A DNA stretch of 64,000 bases from Flavobacterium sp. HSC-32F16 (GTDB lineage Bacteria > Bacteroidota > Bacteroidia > Flavobacteriales > Flavobacteriaceae): assembly GCF_024171645.1 (NCBI RefSeq), contig NZ_JALKAC010000002.1, forward strand, positions 372,001 through 436,000, in the 5' to 3' direction. Each line of letters begins with the position of its first letter. Within the stretch, counting starts at the first letter, position 1. A model generated the notes under the pieces. It worked only from the letters and a program-made list of their open reading frames with translations, made no database searches and was not told the DNA's origin. Shown piece after piece: positions 1 to 8,600 of the stretch. Both the position numbers and the translations under genes were made by a program.

Positions 1-2
1 AT

Positions 3-3000
3 ACACTATCATCATTGAAAGATTTATATGATGAACTGTGGAATTCTTTAATAATTAACCAAGAAAACTTAAAACTAACCCAATTACTTTATAGTATTGC
101 TGTTGATATGTATAAAAAACAGCAAATTATAGTTAATAAACAATTAATTGCTGGTCTTAATAAAGAATTGAGATATCTATTAAGCAATCAACTTCTTACT
201 TTAGAAAATTCCAATATACAATTTTCACATCAAACTTTTTATGACTACTGTTTTGCAAGACAATTTGTTGAACTTAATAATGATATAAAAAAGTATATTA
301 ATGAAAATGATCAAAACTTAGAGATAAGATCGGTTATTAAAATGGTGTTTGAATACTTAAGAGAGTATGATCATCAAAACTATATTATATCAATAAAATC
401 AATATTAAGATCATACAAATATAGATTTCATATCAAATCGCTAATAATTAGCAATATAGGTGTGTTAGAAAACCCTACTAATGAAGAAAAAGAACTTGTT
501 GAAAAATACATTTTTAATAATGAAATGTATGAAGATATATTTACAAGTTCTGTCTTTTCAAAAAAATGGGTTGAATATCTAATTGACAGAAGGATACCGG
601 AAAACTATCTATTTATAAAATCTCCTTTTATAAATAAGTTGTATTTAATCTATAAAAGACAATCTGTTTTTAACTTTGTTTTTTTTGAAAAGTTAAATGG
701 TGAAAAAATAGTTGAATATAAAAAAAATACAATATGGTCAATTCTTAGAAACAATATAAATCATTCCCCTATAAAGATCATAACCTATTTAGATAAATTA
801 CCTTCTTTTTCGGATAAAAATAATTTTATAGAAAGAATAATAATAAACATTGATAATTGGAGCAATCCTGAACTGTTGCCATTTTTCCAAAAATATATTC
901 ATTTTAATAAGGAATCTGATAATGCTAGTTTTTGGTTTTATCAAATACTAGCCAAAGTATTTCAACATCATCCAATTTACGCTTTTCATTTAGTTAGGCC
1001 AATCTTCCTAGACATATTTAATGGGGATCTATTTTATGAAGATAAATTCTCACATGAAAAAGAAGAACTACTTAAGAAATTTTATATAATTAATCCAGAA
1101 GATACTTTTGTATTTATTTTAAAAATTTATATTGAAATCTTAGAAAACAATAAAGCAACTCCTTATAAACTTATTAACACGCCGTATTTTAAATGTTCCA
1201 AGTTTCATGATGAAATAAATATTAATTCAAAAGGGAGTAATGTTATAATGGAAGAATTTCTCGTGGAACATTTGTTAAATAAAAAACAAGATATTAGCTA
1301 TATAAGAAATTTTATAAATAAACATAAAGAATCTAATTCTCTTTATATCATAAGAGTTTTGATTTTACTTTTAAAAGATCTTTATCTTGATTATAAAGAT
1401 GAAACCTATAATTTGATAACAATTATTCATAAGAAAAACGGATTAAATACAATTGATGATTTACTACAATTATCCATTAGACAATTGATAGGATCTTCTT
1501 TTAATCTGTTCACAGATAATGAAAAGATAAAGATAATTGAAATAATTCTTTCCATAAAGAGCCCCTATGAGATGCCATATATGTATAATGATGAAACAGG
1601 AAGAAAAAGAGTGCATTTCCCAGGTTTCGGTAGAAAACAATATACATTTATCAGACAAATTTCATTAGAGGAAATTAAAAAACATTCTGATCTTAAAACA
1701 ATATATCAAGAATTAGATAGAAGGTTTGGAGAAATTGACATTAATAAAGCCAGAGATGTTAGTTCATTTTCTTCTTACGGAGTTGGCCCTCCTTTAGCTC
1801 AAACTACATATAATAATATGGATTTGATTAGCTGGAAAAAGAGCATGCTAAAATTTGATGATAACTATAAAGAAGATCATGGCTCTCGTGGAGGAAAAAC
1901 AGAACATTCTAGAGCTTTTAATGATATTGTAAAAAATAATCCTGAAAAATTCTATTTATTTATTTTTGAATTATTTAGAGACAAAAAGGTGTCTATAGAC
2001 TATATTACATCAGGAATTGATGGTTTAATTGATGCCGCTTTTGATCCTGAAAAAGTTAAACTGCTGTGTAAAAAACTAATTAAATTAGAACTTGACAAAT
2101 CAAGTACTATGCATGCGATTTGGCATTCTGATTATTTAATCAAATATCATTTAATAGATAAGGAATACATTAATTTTTTATGTCATATATCTTTGCATCA
2201 TCCAAATCCTGAACAACCCATGAATGAGAGTGATCCAAGTTTTGATAGTTTAAATACTGTTAGAGGGGCTGCGATCCATAGAATCATCCAATGTTATGAA
2301 TATAAAGAATTTGAAGATCTGATATTTGACACAATTGAAAAAGCTACTTATGATCCGCAAATTTCTGTAAGAGTAGCTGTAATTCAAAATTTAGCATTTT
2401 TAAATCATCTTGATTTAGAAAGAAGCTTTAAGATATTTAATGCATTAACTGAGAAAGAAGATATTCATCTTTTGAAAAATTCTTTTAGGGCATCCCAATA
2501 CTTCGATGTCAAATTTCATTACCAAATGTATCCTTATTTTAACAAAATTATTAAAAATCCTGAATTACATAATAATGGGAATGTTATTGTTTTGGGCTGG
2601 TTAAATGATAAAATTAATGATAAAAAACTATACTTAAGATTTATAAATTCAAGTGATGAAGCGAAATTGTGTGCTTTAAAAATAGCTGAAGCAAATCTTT
2701 TTGAGGAAGAAAATAAAATAAATAATAAATCACTTGAGATTATTACAAAATTTTTAAATCAAAAAGATAAAAAATTCTCCAGTGCTTATTCAACTTTAAT
2801 ACTAAGAAAATTTAAAAGGCATAATTTTGAATTGTTTTATTCATTTTTACTTAAATACACAAAAAGTAGTTTATGTATTGATGAACCAATGTATTTGCTC
2901 GAGTTACTTCTTGAATGTGCAAAGGATTACCCGACAAAGTGTTTGGTTTTATTGAGTAATATGAATTTTGGAAGCATACCGAATATGCAAAATAGAGGAT

Positions 3001-3179
3001 ATTATGATAAAGAGCCTGTTAGGTTAATTTTAGCAATCTATTCAAAATTAAATGTTGATACTAAAAAAGACAAAAAAAATATTAAACAGATCAAAAAAGC
3101 TTTAGATGTTTTTGATTCAATGCTTAAACATAATCATTTAAGAATTTCTGCAAATAATGCAATTGAATTGACATTATAA
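3..3179 (+). CDS. STAND/NACHT-like NTPase, C-terminal part (5' end outside window)
   Basis: The reading frame is open to the left edge, so the gene begins upstream; the first possible internal start (TTG at 15) is unlikely to be the real one. About 1,058 residues are visible. Near the N-terminus of this part is SHQTFYDYCFARQF. This matches the conserved segment that closes the NTPase region in many STAND/NACHT-type proteins (typically FxHQ-FFDY-ARxF). The rest is a long, mostly helical repeat region with no membrane segment. A conserved-looking stretch near residues 585-650 (GPPLAQTTYNNMDLISW, then GSRGGKTEHSRAF) resembles the sensor region of large bacterial NACHT proteins. No Walker motifs are visible because that part is missing. 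Base use is clearly AT-richer than the following genes, which fits acquired DNA. Many such proteins act in anti-phage defence; that role is inferred here. Confidence 0.6.
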   Translation, partial: TLSSLKDLYDELWNSLIINQENLKLTQLLYSIAVDMYKKQQIIVNKQLIAGLNKELRYLLSNQLLTLENSNIQFSHQTFYDYCFARQFVELNNDIKKYINENDQNLEIRSVIKMVFEYLREYDHQNYIISIKSILRSYKYRFHIKSLIISNIGVLENPTNEEKELVEKYIFNNEMYEDIFTSSVFSKKWVEYLIDRRIPENYLFIKSPFINKLYLIYKRQSVFNFVFFEKLNGEKIVEYKKNTIWSILRNNINHSPIKIITYLDKLPSFSDKNNFIERIIINIDNWSNPELLPFFQKYIHFNKESDNASFWFYQILAKVFQHHPIYAFHLVRPIFLDIFNGDLFYEDKFSHEKEELLKKFYIINPEDTFVFILKIYIEILENNKATPYKLINTPYFKCSKFHDEININSKGSNVIMEEFLVEHLLNKKQDISYIRNFINKHKESNSLYIIRVLILLLKDLYLDYKDETYNLITIIHKKNGLNTIDDLLQLSIRQLIGSSFNLFTDNEKIKIIEIILSIKSPYEMPYMYNDETGRKRVHFPGFGRKQYTFIRQISLEEIKKHSDLKTIYQELDRRFGEIDINKARDVSSFSSYGVGPPLAQTTYNNMDLISWKKSMLKFDDNYKEDHGSRGGKTEHSRAFNDIVKNNPEKFYLFIFELFRDKKVSIDYITSGIDGLIDAAFDPEKVKLLCKKLIKLELDKSSTMHAIWHSDYLIKYHLIDKEYINFLCHISLHHPNPEQPMNESDPSFDSLNTVRGAAIHRIIQCYEYKEFEDLIFDTIEKATYDPQISVRVAVIQNLAFLNHLDLERSFKIFNALTEKEDIHLLKNSFRASQYFDVKFHYQMYPYFNKIIKNPELHNNGNVIVLGWLNDKINDKKLYLRFINSSDEAKLCALKIAEANLFEEENKINNKSLEIITKFLNQKDKKFSSAYSTLILRKFKRHNFELFYSFLLKYTKSSLCIDEPMYLLELLLECAKDYPTKCLVLLSNMNFGSIPNMQNRGYYDKEPVRLILAIYSKLNVDTKKDKKNIKQIKKALDVFDSMLKHNHLRISANNAIELTL

Positions 3180-3204
3180 TCTTTATTGGTATTATTTATA
3201 TTAT

Positions 3205-3230
3205 AAAGGCAGTCTTTTTGGGCTGCCTTT
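3205..3230. terminator. hairpin between convergent genes
   Basis: The stem AAAGGCAG / CTGCCTTT is separated by a T-rich loop. It lies between the convergent STAND-like gene and the XRE gene. There is no strong U tract on either side, so termination is only probable. Confidence 0.45.
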
Positions 3231-3260
3231 GATATAAATATATATATATTCAAAAGAATC

Positions 3261-3650
3261 TTACTTCCCTTTCAAAAAATTCTCCAAATACTCAACTTTA
3301 TCCTTCTCAGCCTGAACCAAACGCTCATAAAGTTCTACAACCTTATCAAGAGGATTAAAAGTACAGCTATAATTAAATGAAGAGGCATTATCATGATTAT
3401 TAATCGTATTCCCAATAATATTTAAAACCGCTTCCTCAGAAAAATTTTTAATTCCTTCAGCAGAAACACCTAAAACTTCGGCAATTGCCTGAAGTTTTTC
3501 ATCATCAATTGTTTCGCTGTTTTCAATAATCGAAATAGTCTGCTGGTTCGTTCCTAAAGCCTGCGCCAAAGCTTCCTGCTTCATATCGCGAAGTTCACGA
3601 ATACGGCTTATTTTGCGTCCTATATGGTTGGGTTTTGTAAGTGTGCTCAT
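3261..3650 (-). CDS. XRE-family helix-turn-helix regulator
   Basis: This is a 129-residue protein with a classic HTH_3 domain at about residues 11-66. It has the expected order of helices around KQEALAQALGTNQQTISIIE, followed by a helix containing EVLGVS. The C-terminal half ends in a short predicted coiled coil (VVELYERLVQAEKDKVEYLE) that could dimerise the protein. The family binds DNA operators. This kind of protein is common as a stand-alone regulator in flavobacteria, so its target cannot be named. It is convergent with the STAND-like gene and is not its obvious operon partner. The start ATG is the only good one. Confidence 0.85.
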   Translation of the reverse strand: MSTLTKPNHIGRKISRIRELRDMKQEALAQALGTNQQTISIIENSETIDDEKLQAIAEVLGVSAEGIKNFSEEAVLNIIGNTINNHDNASSFNYSCTFNPLDKVVELYERLVQAEKDKVEYLENFLKGK

Positions 3651-3931
3651 AATTCAAAGATATTTAAAAATTCGTGAAAATGTATGGGTGTTGTAATTTA
3701 CAAATGTGAATTTGTGCGATACATTTTCTGTTATTCGGGACAGCACAAAAATACAATTTTTCGCACAGCTTACTATTAAAAACTAAAATTATAAAGCAGC
3801 CGGCGGTTCTTCAAAAAGCAAATAATACACTTTATCGTTTTTCCAGGCAGTTTATAGTTAAAATAAATCATAACTCACACAAAATCAGTAAATTTATGTG
3901 ATTTTTAATGCAGTACGAAATCCAAATCATC

Positions 3932-4630
3932 ATGAAAAGGTATGCAGCATATTTTACTATTATCGCAAGTGTTTTTTCTGTAAGTAGTTTTGCCCAGACA
4001 AATTATACCATTATCGACGCAGATACTAAAAAAACAGCTTCAAAGTTTGATGACAAATCAGACGAAGATCTTATTATAGATTCTTATCTGGTTGTAGAAA
4101 TAATCAATATGCCTTTTGGCAAGCGTACAACCAAATACGAAGTGTCTAAACTCGATATGGTGTATACAAACGATTTAGGGCCAAATAACACCAGAACCGT
4201 CACTCCATTATACAGAAAGAAAAAAGTAAGATCTGCGGGTAGTGTTGCACCAAAAGCAATAGCCGACGCCAATGTTGAGATTCAGCCCGTAGAAGTTGAG
4301 GTTACGGCTCCCGCATACACAGAGAAGTTCGTAAAAGTAGATATTATAGACACCTACGCCAATGTTTTAGACAAAGGCTACAAATCTGTAGATATGCTCA
4401 AAAAAGTCGCAGACAAGCGTTATTTTGAAAGCGATTACGAAGCCTCGGCAAAATACTACGCTGAGTTAATAACCCTCGATCCAGATTTAGAAGCCGTGTA
4501 TTACTTTAGATACGTAGAATCCTTAAAGGCAATCAACCAAATGGATAAAGCCAATGAAGCCATGCTTTTATTTGAAAGTAAAAATGTTGGCAATGATGTA
4601 ATGAAACACAGTAAAGTGGCAAGGAATTAA
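3932..4630 (+). CDS. secreted protein with TPR-like C-terminus
   Basis: The frame opens at 3908, but the ATG at 3932 directly begins a signal peptide (MKRYAAYFTIIASVFSVSSFAQ), so that start is preferred. The mature protein is about 210 residues. The first half has no recognised domain. The last 80 residues contain a helical pair (KRYFESDYEASAKYYAELI, then DLEAVYYFRYVESLKAINQ) typical of tetratricopeptide repeats. That arrangement resembles the N-terminal part of flavobacterial OmpA-type envelope proteins, but there is no OmpA peptidoglycan-binding domain. It is a periplasmic or outer-membrane-associated protein of unknown function. Confidence 0.6.
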   Translation: MKRYAAYFTIIASVFSVSSFAQTNYTIIDADTKKTASKFDDKSDEDLIIDSYLVVEIINMPFGKRTTKYEVSKLDMVYTNDLGPNNTRTVTPLYRKKKVRSAGSVAPKAIADANVEIQPVEVEVTAPAYTEKFVKVDIIDTYANVLDKGYKSVDMLKKVADKRYFESDYEASAKYYAELITLDPDLEAVYYFRYVESLKAINQMDKANEAMLLFESKNVGNDVMKHSKVARN

Positions 4631-4754
4631 GATAGAGGTTGTAAAGCAGTACTTCAATGTTGCTTAATCATGTTTCTAATCCCAATTGAAGCTGCAAGAG
4701 GTAATAGGATTGGTTTTCTGGCGAAGTCAAATACTGATTAATGGCTTGTTGCTT

Positions 4755-5372
4755 CTATTTTCCAATTAACACTTCGTACTCTTTAGGTATTGTTACACCA
4801 TTAAAATGGTTTGTCAATCCGTAGAATATTACAATTGTCAGGATAAAACCAAAAATCAGGATCCCAATTGATTGTCTTTTTGGTGACAAACCTAGAATAG
4901 TTTTCTCCATTTTTTTATTATGAATTGAAGCAACATGGCCAAAAAAGGACAGAATTGCGAGTCCGTAATAAGGTATGAAAAATAAGTTGAATGGAAATGA
5001 GTTTAATCCGGCGGCTCCAAAATAGAAGTTTGTATCAAGTTTTAAAAAAATTCGCCCACTAAAAACTGCACTCAAATGGATAATAAAAAAAATGGCTAAA
5101 TATAGTCCTGTCCATATTTGCAGTTTATCGAAGGCAGAAATTGCTAATTTTTTATTTGTATTAAAAAGTTTCAGCCCAGATATAATTTGAAGAGCAACTG
5201 CTAATAATAAAATGGTCTCAACAAAAATATTACGATAAAAGATTCGTAAAGTATTCATCAGCTCAATATGATCCTGAGCGCCAAAAACACTAATAAAATG
5301 ATTGAATAAATGTAGTCCAACAAAAAGTGTAATTGTTAGCCCCGATAGATAGTGAAGATTCTTTATCGTCAT
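4755..5372 (-). CDS. five-helix membrane protein, cytochrome b-like
   Basis: The 205 residues contain about five hydrophobic segments (roughly 8-30, 48-68, 86-107, 125-148, 168-188). Histidines sit inside or at the edge of several of them: H7, H21 and H25 (GLHLFNHF), H99 (FFIIHLSAVF), and a pair in FFGHVASIH. This pattern resembles the heme-binding membrane anchor of succinate dehydrogenase/fumarate reductase and related di-heme b-type cytochromes. No sdhA or sdhB neighbour is present, so it is not a complete complex II locus. A heme protein is inferred from the histidines only. It stands alone on the minus strand. Confidence 0.5.
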   Translation of the reverse strand: MTIKNLHYLSGLTITLFVGLHLFNHFISVFGAQDHIELMNTLRIFYRNIFVETILLLAVALQIISGLKLFNTNKKLAISAFDKLQIWTGLYLAIFFIIHLSAVFSGRIFLKLDTNFYFGAAGLNSFPFNLFFIPYYGLAILSFFGHVASIHNKKMEKTILGLSPKRQSIGILIFGFILTIVIFYGLTNHFNGVTIPKEYEVLIGK

Positions 5373-5650
5373 TTCTTTGGTCTGTTTATTTTTAAACTTT
5401 TTTTAAATATAATAAAGTTTTGCTTTTCATCTTTTTAGTATGTTTCTCGATTAGTAATGCTTGAGTTTTATATTCGCATGTTATTTTGAGAAATAGTTCC
5501 CAATCATTGGCGTTTGATGTAATTTATGAGATTCAGCATTTTTGTGAAATTCAATTCTGGTCGAAATCAGAAGTGAATCCAATACAAAACCGGTTAAGTT
5601 TATCCGAATGAAGAATGTAAACAATATTCATAAAAACTAAATTTAGGGCA

Positions 5651-5684
5651 AAAAAAAATACCACTTACAATTTGTAAGTGGTAT
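5651..5684 (-). terminator. Rho-independent terminator of the tRNA-Asn pair
   Basis: An 11-bp stem (ATACCACTTAC / GTAAGTGGTAT) is followed, on the minus strand, by eight T residues. It lies about 9 bases beyond the 3' end of the downstream tRNA-Asn gene. Confidence 0.85.
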
Positions 5685-5692
5685 TTAATAAG

Positions 5693-5766
5693 CTCCCCCT
5701 CTTGGGCTCGAACCAAGGACCCTCTGATTAACAGTCAGATGCTCTAACCAACTGAGCTAAGGAGGA
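5693..5766 (-). tRNA. tRNA-Asn (GTT), second copy in the transcript
   Basis: Read on the minus strand, the acceptor stem TCCTCCT pairs with AGGGGGA and G is the discriminator base. The anticodon loop CTGTTAA gives anticodon GTT. The T-arm TTGGTTCGAGCCCAA is canonical. CCA is not encoded. The sequence matches the other copy at 5805-5878. Confidence 0.95.
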
Positions 5767-5804
5767 ATCACCTTAAAGGTAAATATGTTTGCTAAAAAAA
5801 GTTG

Positions 5805-5878
5805 CTCCCCCTCTTGGGCTCGAACCAAGGACCCTCTGATTAACAGTCAGATGCTCTAACCAACTGAGCTAAGGAGGA
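5805..5878 (-). tRNA. tRNA-Asn (GTT), first copy in the transcript
   Basis: Same 74-base gene as at 5693-5766, with an identical acceptor stem, D-arm, GTT anticodon loop and T-arm. The two copies are separated by 38 bases without a terminator and share the one downstream, so they are probably co-transcribed as a tandem duplication. Confidence 0.95.
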
Positions 5879-5961
5879 AGTTGTTGCTCTTTTTAGCGAG
5901 TGCAAATATAAAACTATTTTTAGTTTCTCAAAAACATTTTCACTCTTTTTTTGACTTTTTT

Positions 5962-7305
5962 TTACTTGCCTACAATTGCCTTGTAAATGTCGTTACCGTT
6001 AGCAAACAGTAGTAGTGAAATAAGTAAAACAAAACCAACCATTTGTGCGTTCTCTAGGAATTTATCGCTCGGTTTTTTGCCGCTGATAATTTCATATAAT
6101 AAAAACATAACGTGACCGCCATCAAGTGCCGGAATTGGCAATAAATTCATAACTCCAAGCATAATCGACAATAAAGCTGTGATTGACCAGAACGTTTCCC
6201 AGCTCCAAAAACTAGGAAAAATGTTATAAATGGCAGCAAAACCACCTACTTGTTTGTAAGCTTTTGTTTCTGGATTAAAAATCATTTTCAATTGTTTTCC
6301 GTAACCTACTAGCTGATCTTTTCCTTTTTCAAGACCAACCGGAATAGATTCGAAGAAACCATATTCTTTTGTGCTTACTTTATAATAGCCTAATTTTTCT
6401 AAAGATTCCATTCCTAAACCACCAACACCAACACCAAGTTTTCCGGCATTAGAAACTTTTAAAGTAATAGGGGTTTCTTTTAAATCACGTAAAACAACAG
6501 CAGAAATTGATTTTCCTTTGTTCGCTTCTAAAATAGCTTTTGCTTCATCAAAATATTTAATTTTCTGCCCATTTAGGTTTACAATTAAATCTTTTGGTTT
6601 TAGAGCTGTATTTTCAGATTCCTCAGTGATTTTGCCTACAACAAACGGCATTCTAATACCCACTAATAAACCTTTTTCATGTTTAGATAACTGATCAACA
6701 AAATCAGTCGGCATTTTAATAGTCTGTTGTTCTCCGTTTCTTTCAACAAGAACCTGTTTTGCCATAATGATATTCATATTCATATCACTGTCAAAATTCT
6801 CTACTTTTTTTCCGTCAATAGAAATAATCTTGTCTCCGGTTTTAAATCCTGCTTTTATCATTGCAGGATTGTCTATTGCTACACCATCTTTTAAATCAGA
6901 GTTTGCAATATAAGTATCGCCGTAAGCAAATGCCATTCCTATATAAATGATAAACGCAAGAATAAAATTTACTGTAACACCGCCCAGCATAATAATTAAA
7001 CGCTGCCAAGCAGGCTTAGAACGAAATTCCCACGGCTGTGGAGGAAGCGCCATTTGTTCTTTGTCCATACTTTCGTCGATCATTCCAGAGATTTTAACAT
7101 AACCCCCAAGCGGTAACCATCCGATACCGTATTCAGTTTCACCGATTTTCTTTTTTAACAGCGAATATTTAACATCAAAAAATAAGTAAAATTTTTCAAC
7201 TCTAGTTTTAAATAATTTGGCAGGAATAAAATGTCCTAATTCATGAAGAATAATAAGTAAAGATAAACTCAATAGAAATTGAGAGAGTTTGATAACTATA
7301 TCCAT
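5962..7305 (-). CDS. rseP: RIP metalloprotease RseP (site-2 protease)
   Basis: This is an intramembrane zinc protease that cleaves membrane-bound anti-sigma factors. HELGH at residues 21-25 lies in the first membrane helix and supplies two zinc ligands and the catalytic Glu. The third ligand is in NLLPIPALDGGHVMF near residue 395. A periplasmic PDZ region sits between helices, with GFKTGDKIISIDGKKV and a second, weaker PDZ-like stretch near LKPKDLIVNLNGQKI. The length of 447 residues is normal for the family. A -7-like element (TACTTTTG, complement of 7334-7341) lies just upstream. In a genome with FecI/FecR pairs such as the one near 55 kb, RseP is a plausible processing enzyme for membrane anti-sigma factors; that link is inference. 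Confidence 0.95.
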   Translation of the reverse strand: MDIVIKLSQFLLSLSLLIILHELGHFIPAKLFKTRVEKFYLFFDVKYSLLKKKIGETEYGIGWLPLGGYVKISGMIDESMDKEQMALPPQPWEFRSKPAWQRLIIMLGGVTVNFILAFIIYIGMAFAYGDTYIANSDLKDGVAIDNPAMIKAGFKTGDKIISIDGKKVENFDSDMNMNIIMAKQVLVERNGEQQTIKMPTDFVDQLSKHEKGLLVGIRMPFVVGKITEESENTALKPKDLIVNLNGQKIKYFDEAKAILEANKGKSISAVVLRDLKETPITLKVSNAGKLGVGVGGLGMESLEKLGYYKVSTKEYGFFESIPVGLEKGKDQLVGYGKQLKMIFNPETKAYKQVGGFAAIYNIFPSFWSWETFWSITALLSIMLGVMNLLPIPALDGGHVMFLLYEIISGKKPSDKFLENAQMVGFVLLISLLLFANGNDIYKAIVGK

Positions 7306-7619
7306 TGTAAATTTTTAGTTCGTATTTAACGCACAAAAGTAGCGTTTTCTTATTTAATATAAGACCGCAAGATAATACTTAAGGTTTTAAATGTTTGTTA
7401 ATAAATGTCCTTACTTTAAAATTAAGCAGAACTGATGTCTTGTCTATATAATTAGTATCTCATTCGAGAATAATGTTACAAATGTCTTATTTTGATATTT
7501 TAAAAACTTTTACAGTATGTTTTTTAATAAAAACAAGAATAAGTTTACAATAACGAAAACGTTCTCGAGAAAAATGATTTTGTTAAAATTTATTAGTTAA
7601 CCATTTAAATTTTGAAATT
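7306..7619. other. intergenic region upstream of decayed peptide cassette
   Basis: No gene is seen. The region holds the rseP upstream sequence and, at 7386-7402, one copy of the 17-base sequence TTTAAATGTTTGTTAAT, which recurs at 8791-8807 on the far side of the decayed peptide cassette. A short palindrome TTCTCGAGAA lies at 7562-7571. Confidence 0.5.
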
Positions 7620-7780
7620 ATGAATTTAGAAAAATTGAATTTAGCTAAATGCTCTTGAATTACAAGAAGTAGAAGGAGGTCTCTCGATGACTACCTATTT
7701 AGTAGTAATGGGATGTTTACATTGTCGGAGGGCCACTAGGATTGGGCGCATTTGCACTGGGATATCATTTAAACTCATAA
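7620..7780 (+). pseudogene. double-glycine leader peptide, two frameshifts
   Basis: The ATG frame reads MNLEKLNLAKCS and stops at 7656. The second frame continues from 7648 as NALELQEVEGG then LSMTTYLVVM. The third frame from 7715 reads VYIVGGPLGLGAFALGYHLN and ends in TAA at 7778. Joined, these give a normal short precursor: a leader ending in the double-glycine cleavage signal EVEGG and a glycine-rich hydrophobic core. This layout is typical of class II bacteriocin-type peptides exported by peptidase-containing ABC transporters. Two frameshifts within 70 bases make it non-functional unless the sequence is in error. Assignment to an exact bacteriocin family is not possible by eye. Confidence 0.6.
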
Positions 7781-7790
7781 ATTATAAGTC

Positions 7791-7940
7791 ATGGAAAATT
7801 TAACAGAACTAACTCAAGATGAATTGGAAAATATTGATGGAGGTTTATTTGATGCCTTGTCATTTGGTTTAGCGGCTCTTTAGTGCTGCTATGAGCTTGG
7901 AGCAGCGTGTGCCGCTTATGATGATAGGCATAATTTATAA
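7791..7940 (+). pseudogene. second double-glycine leader peptide, interrupted by TAG
   Basis: The leader MENLTELTQDELENIDGG is a textbook double-glycine leader, followed by LFDALSFGLAAL and then an in-frame TAG at 7881-7883. The frame goes on after the TAG as CCYELGAACAAYDDRHNL and stops at 7938. The post-TAG part is probably real coding sequence because it closely matches the C-terminus of the small protein at 7951-8067 (C-Y-x-L-G-x-x-C-A-x-Y-D-x-R/K-H). It starts only 10 bases after the first peptide remnant. As it stands it could make a 30-residue product with an unusually short core, so an active truncated peptide cannot be excluded. Confidence 0.6.
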
Positions 7941-7950
7941 TAATACACTT

Positions 7951-8067
7951 ATGAAAGAGAGAGTAATTATTAAAATATGTTTTATAGTATTGCTTAGTGC
8001 TATTTTTTGCTACTATCTAGGCAGTGAATGTGCTAAGTATGATTTAAAACATTCGTCTATTAAATAG
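7951..8067 (+). CDS. 38-residue hydrophobic peptide with CYxLGxxCAxYD motif
   Basis: This small open frame begins with ATG 10 bases after the second leader peptide. The product has a charged start (MKERVIIK), one hydrophobic segment (about residues 5-23) and a C-terminal tail CYYLGSECAKYDLKH. The tail repeats the pattern found after the TAG in the upstream precursor, with 9 of 17 positions identical by eye. There is no double-glycine leader. It may be an immunity-type or partner peptide, or a relic of a duplicated precursor; no family is recognised. It is too short for most gene finders. Confidence 0.45.
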   Translation: MKERVIIKICFIVLLSAIFCYYLGSECAKYDLKHSSIK

Positions 8068-8134
8068 AAACTTTAACATTTTAACAGATACTAAGCTATT
8101 GTCAAAAATAGCTTAGTATATAATATTATTCAAA

Positions 8135-8338
8135 ATGGAAAAAATATCATTTGAAAAGTCGTTAATTTTTTTCGTATCTCTTTTAATTGCGAGTAATACA
8201 GGGTTTTATATTTTAGGAAAAACTATGGCATCGCAAAGTGAAAAAGCCGAATTATTTTCAACGCCATTACTAATCGCAATTGGGTTATTCATATCGGTAG
8301 GAATGTTTACAGTTTTTAGAAAAAAAAAATTTAAATAA
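8135..8338 (+). CDS. 67-residue membrane protein, immunity-like
   Basis: This is a small protein with two hydrophobic segments (about residues 9-28 and 43-60), a short polar loop between them and a basic end (FRKKKFK). It is intact and lies in the same direction as the leader-peptide remnants and the exporter tail. Small two-helix membrane proteins next to double-glycine peptides are often self-immunity proteins; that is a guess from position and shape only. No sequence family is recognised. Confidence 0.5.
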   Translation: MEKISFEKSLIFFVSLLIASNTGFYILGKTMASQSEKAELFSTPLLIAIGLFISVGMFTVFRKKKFK

Positions 8339-8344
8339 TTGTTT

Positions 8345-8517
8345 ATGAAGAAAGTATTCCTGTTTCTTTTAACCTTTTTGTATTTTCTATTACTTTAATT
8401 ATTAGAAAATATCCCGAAAATCATTTTTGTTCATTTTTATCTGGTGTTTTAGGAGCACTTGGAATTGCTTTTTTTATGTTTATGATTACTAAAAGGAACA
8501 ATTTTAAAAATAGATAA
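8345..8517 (+). pseudogene. frameshifted small membrane protein
   Basis: The ATG at 8345 gives only 17 residues (MKKVFLFLLTFLYFLLL) before a stop. A second frame from about 8380 reads VFSITLIIRKYPENHF, followed by a glycine-rich hydrophobic helix and a basic tail ending at 8517. Joined near 8375-8395, they would make a protein of about 55-60 residues with two helices, the same build as the intact neighbour at 8135-8338. It starts 6 bases after that gene. It is probably a broken paralogue or partner. Confidence 0.5.
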
Positions 8518-8535
8518 TATTGTAAATACAATATT
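8516..8535 (+). terminator. possible terminator hairpin
   Basis: A perfect 9-bp stem AATATTGTA / TACAATATT has a two-base loop and is followed by ATTTGTTCT. It lies at the end of the small membrane-protein genes. The U tract is weak. Confidence 0.35.
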
Positions 8536-8600
8536 ATTTGTTCTCTTCTTCCCTGGATATTTCACTGCCTCTTAGCAACATTAATTTTTTAGTTTTTTAA

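Noticed and set aside
4755..5372. Cytochrome b subunit of a complete succinate dehydrogenase operon
   Set aside because: No flavoprotein or iron-sulfur subunit gene lies beside it.
5693..5878. Tandem tRNA-Asn pair as an integration site of a mobile island
   Set aside because: No integrase gene or tRNA-end duplicate was seen nearby; a simple tandem duplication explains it.
7881..7883. TAG inside the second leader peptide as a recoded (read-through) codon
   Set aside because: No sign of stop-codon recoding machinery or signals; several other lesions in the same locus make simple decay the better explanation.
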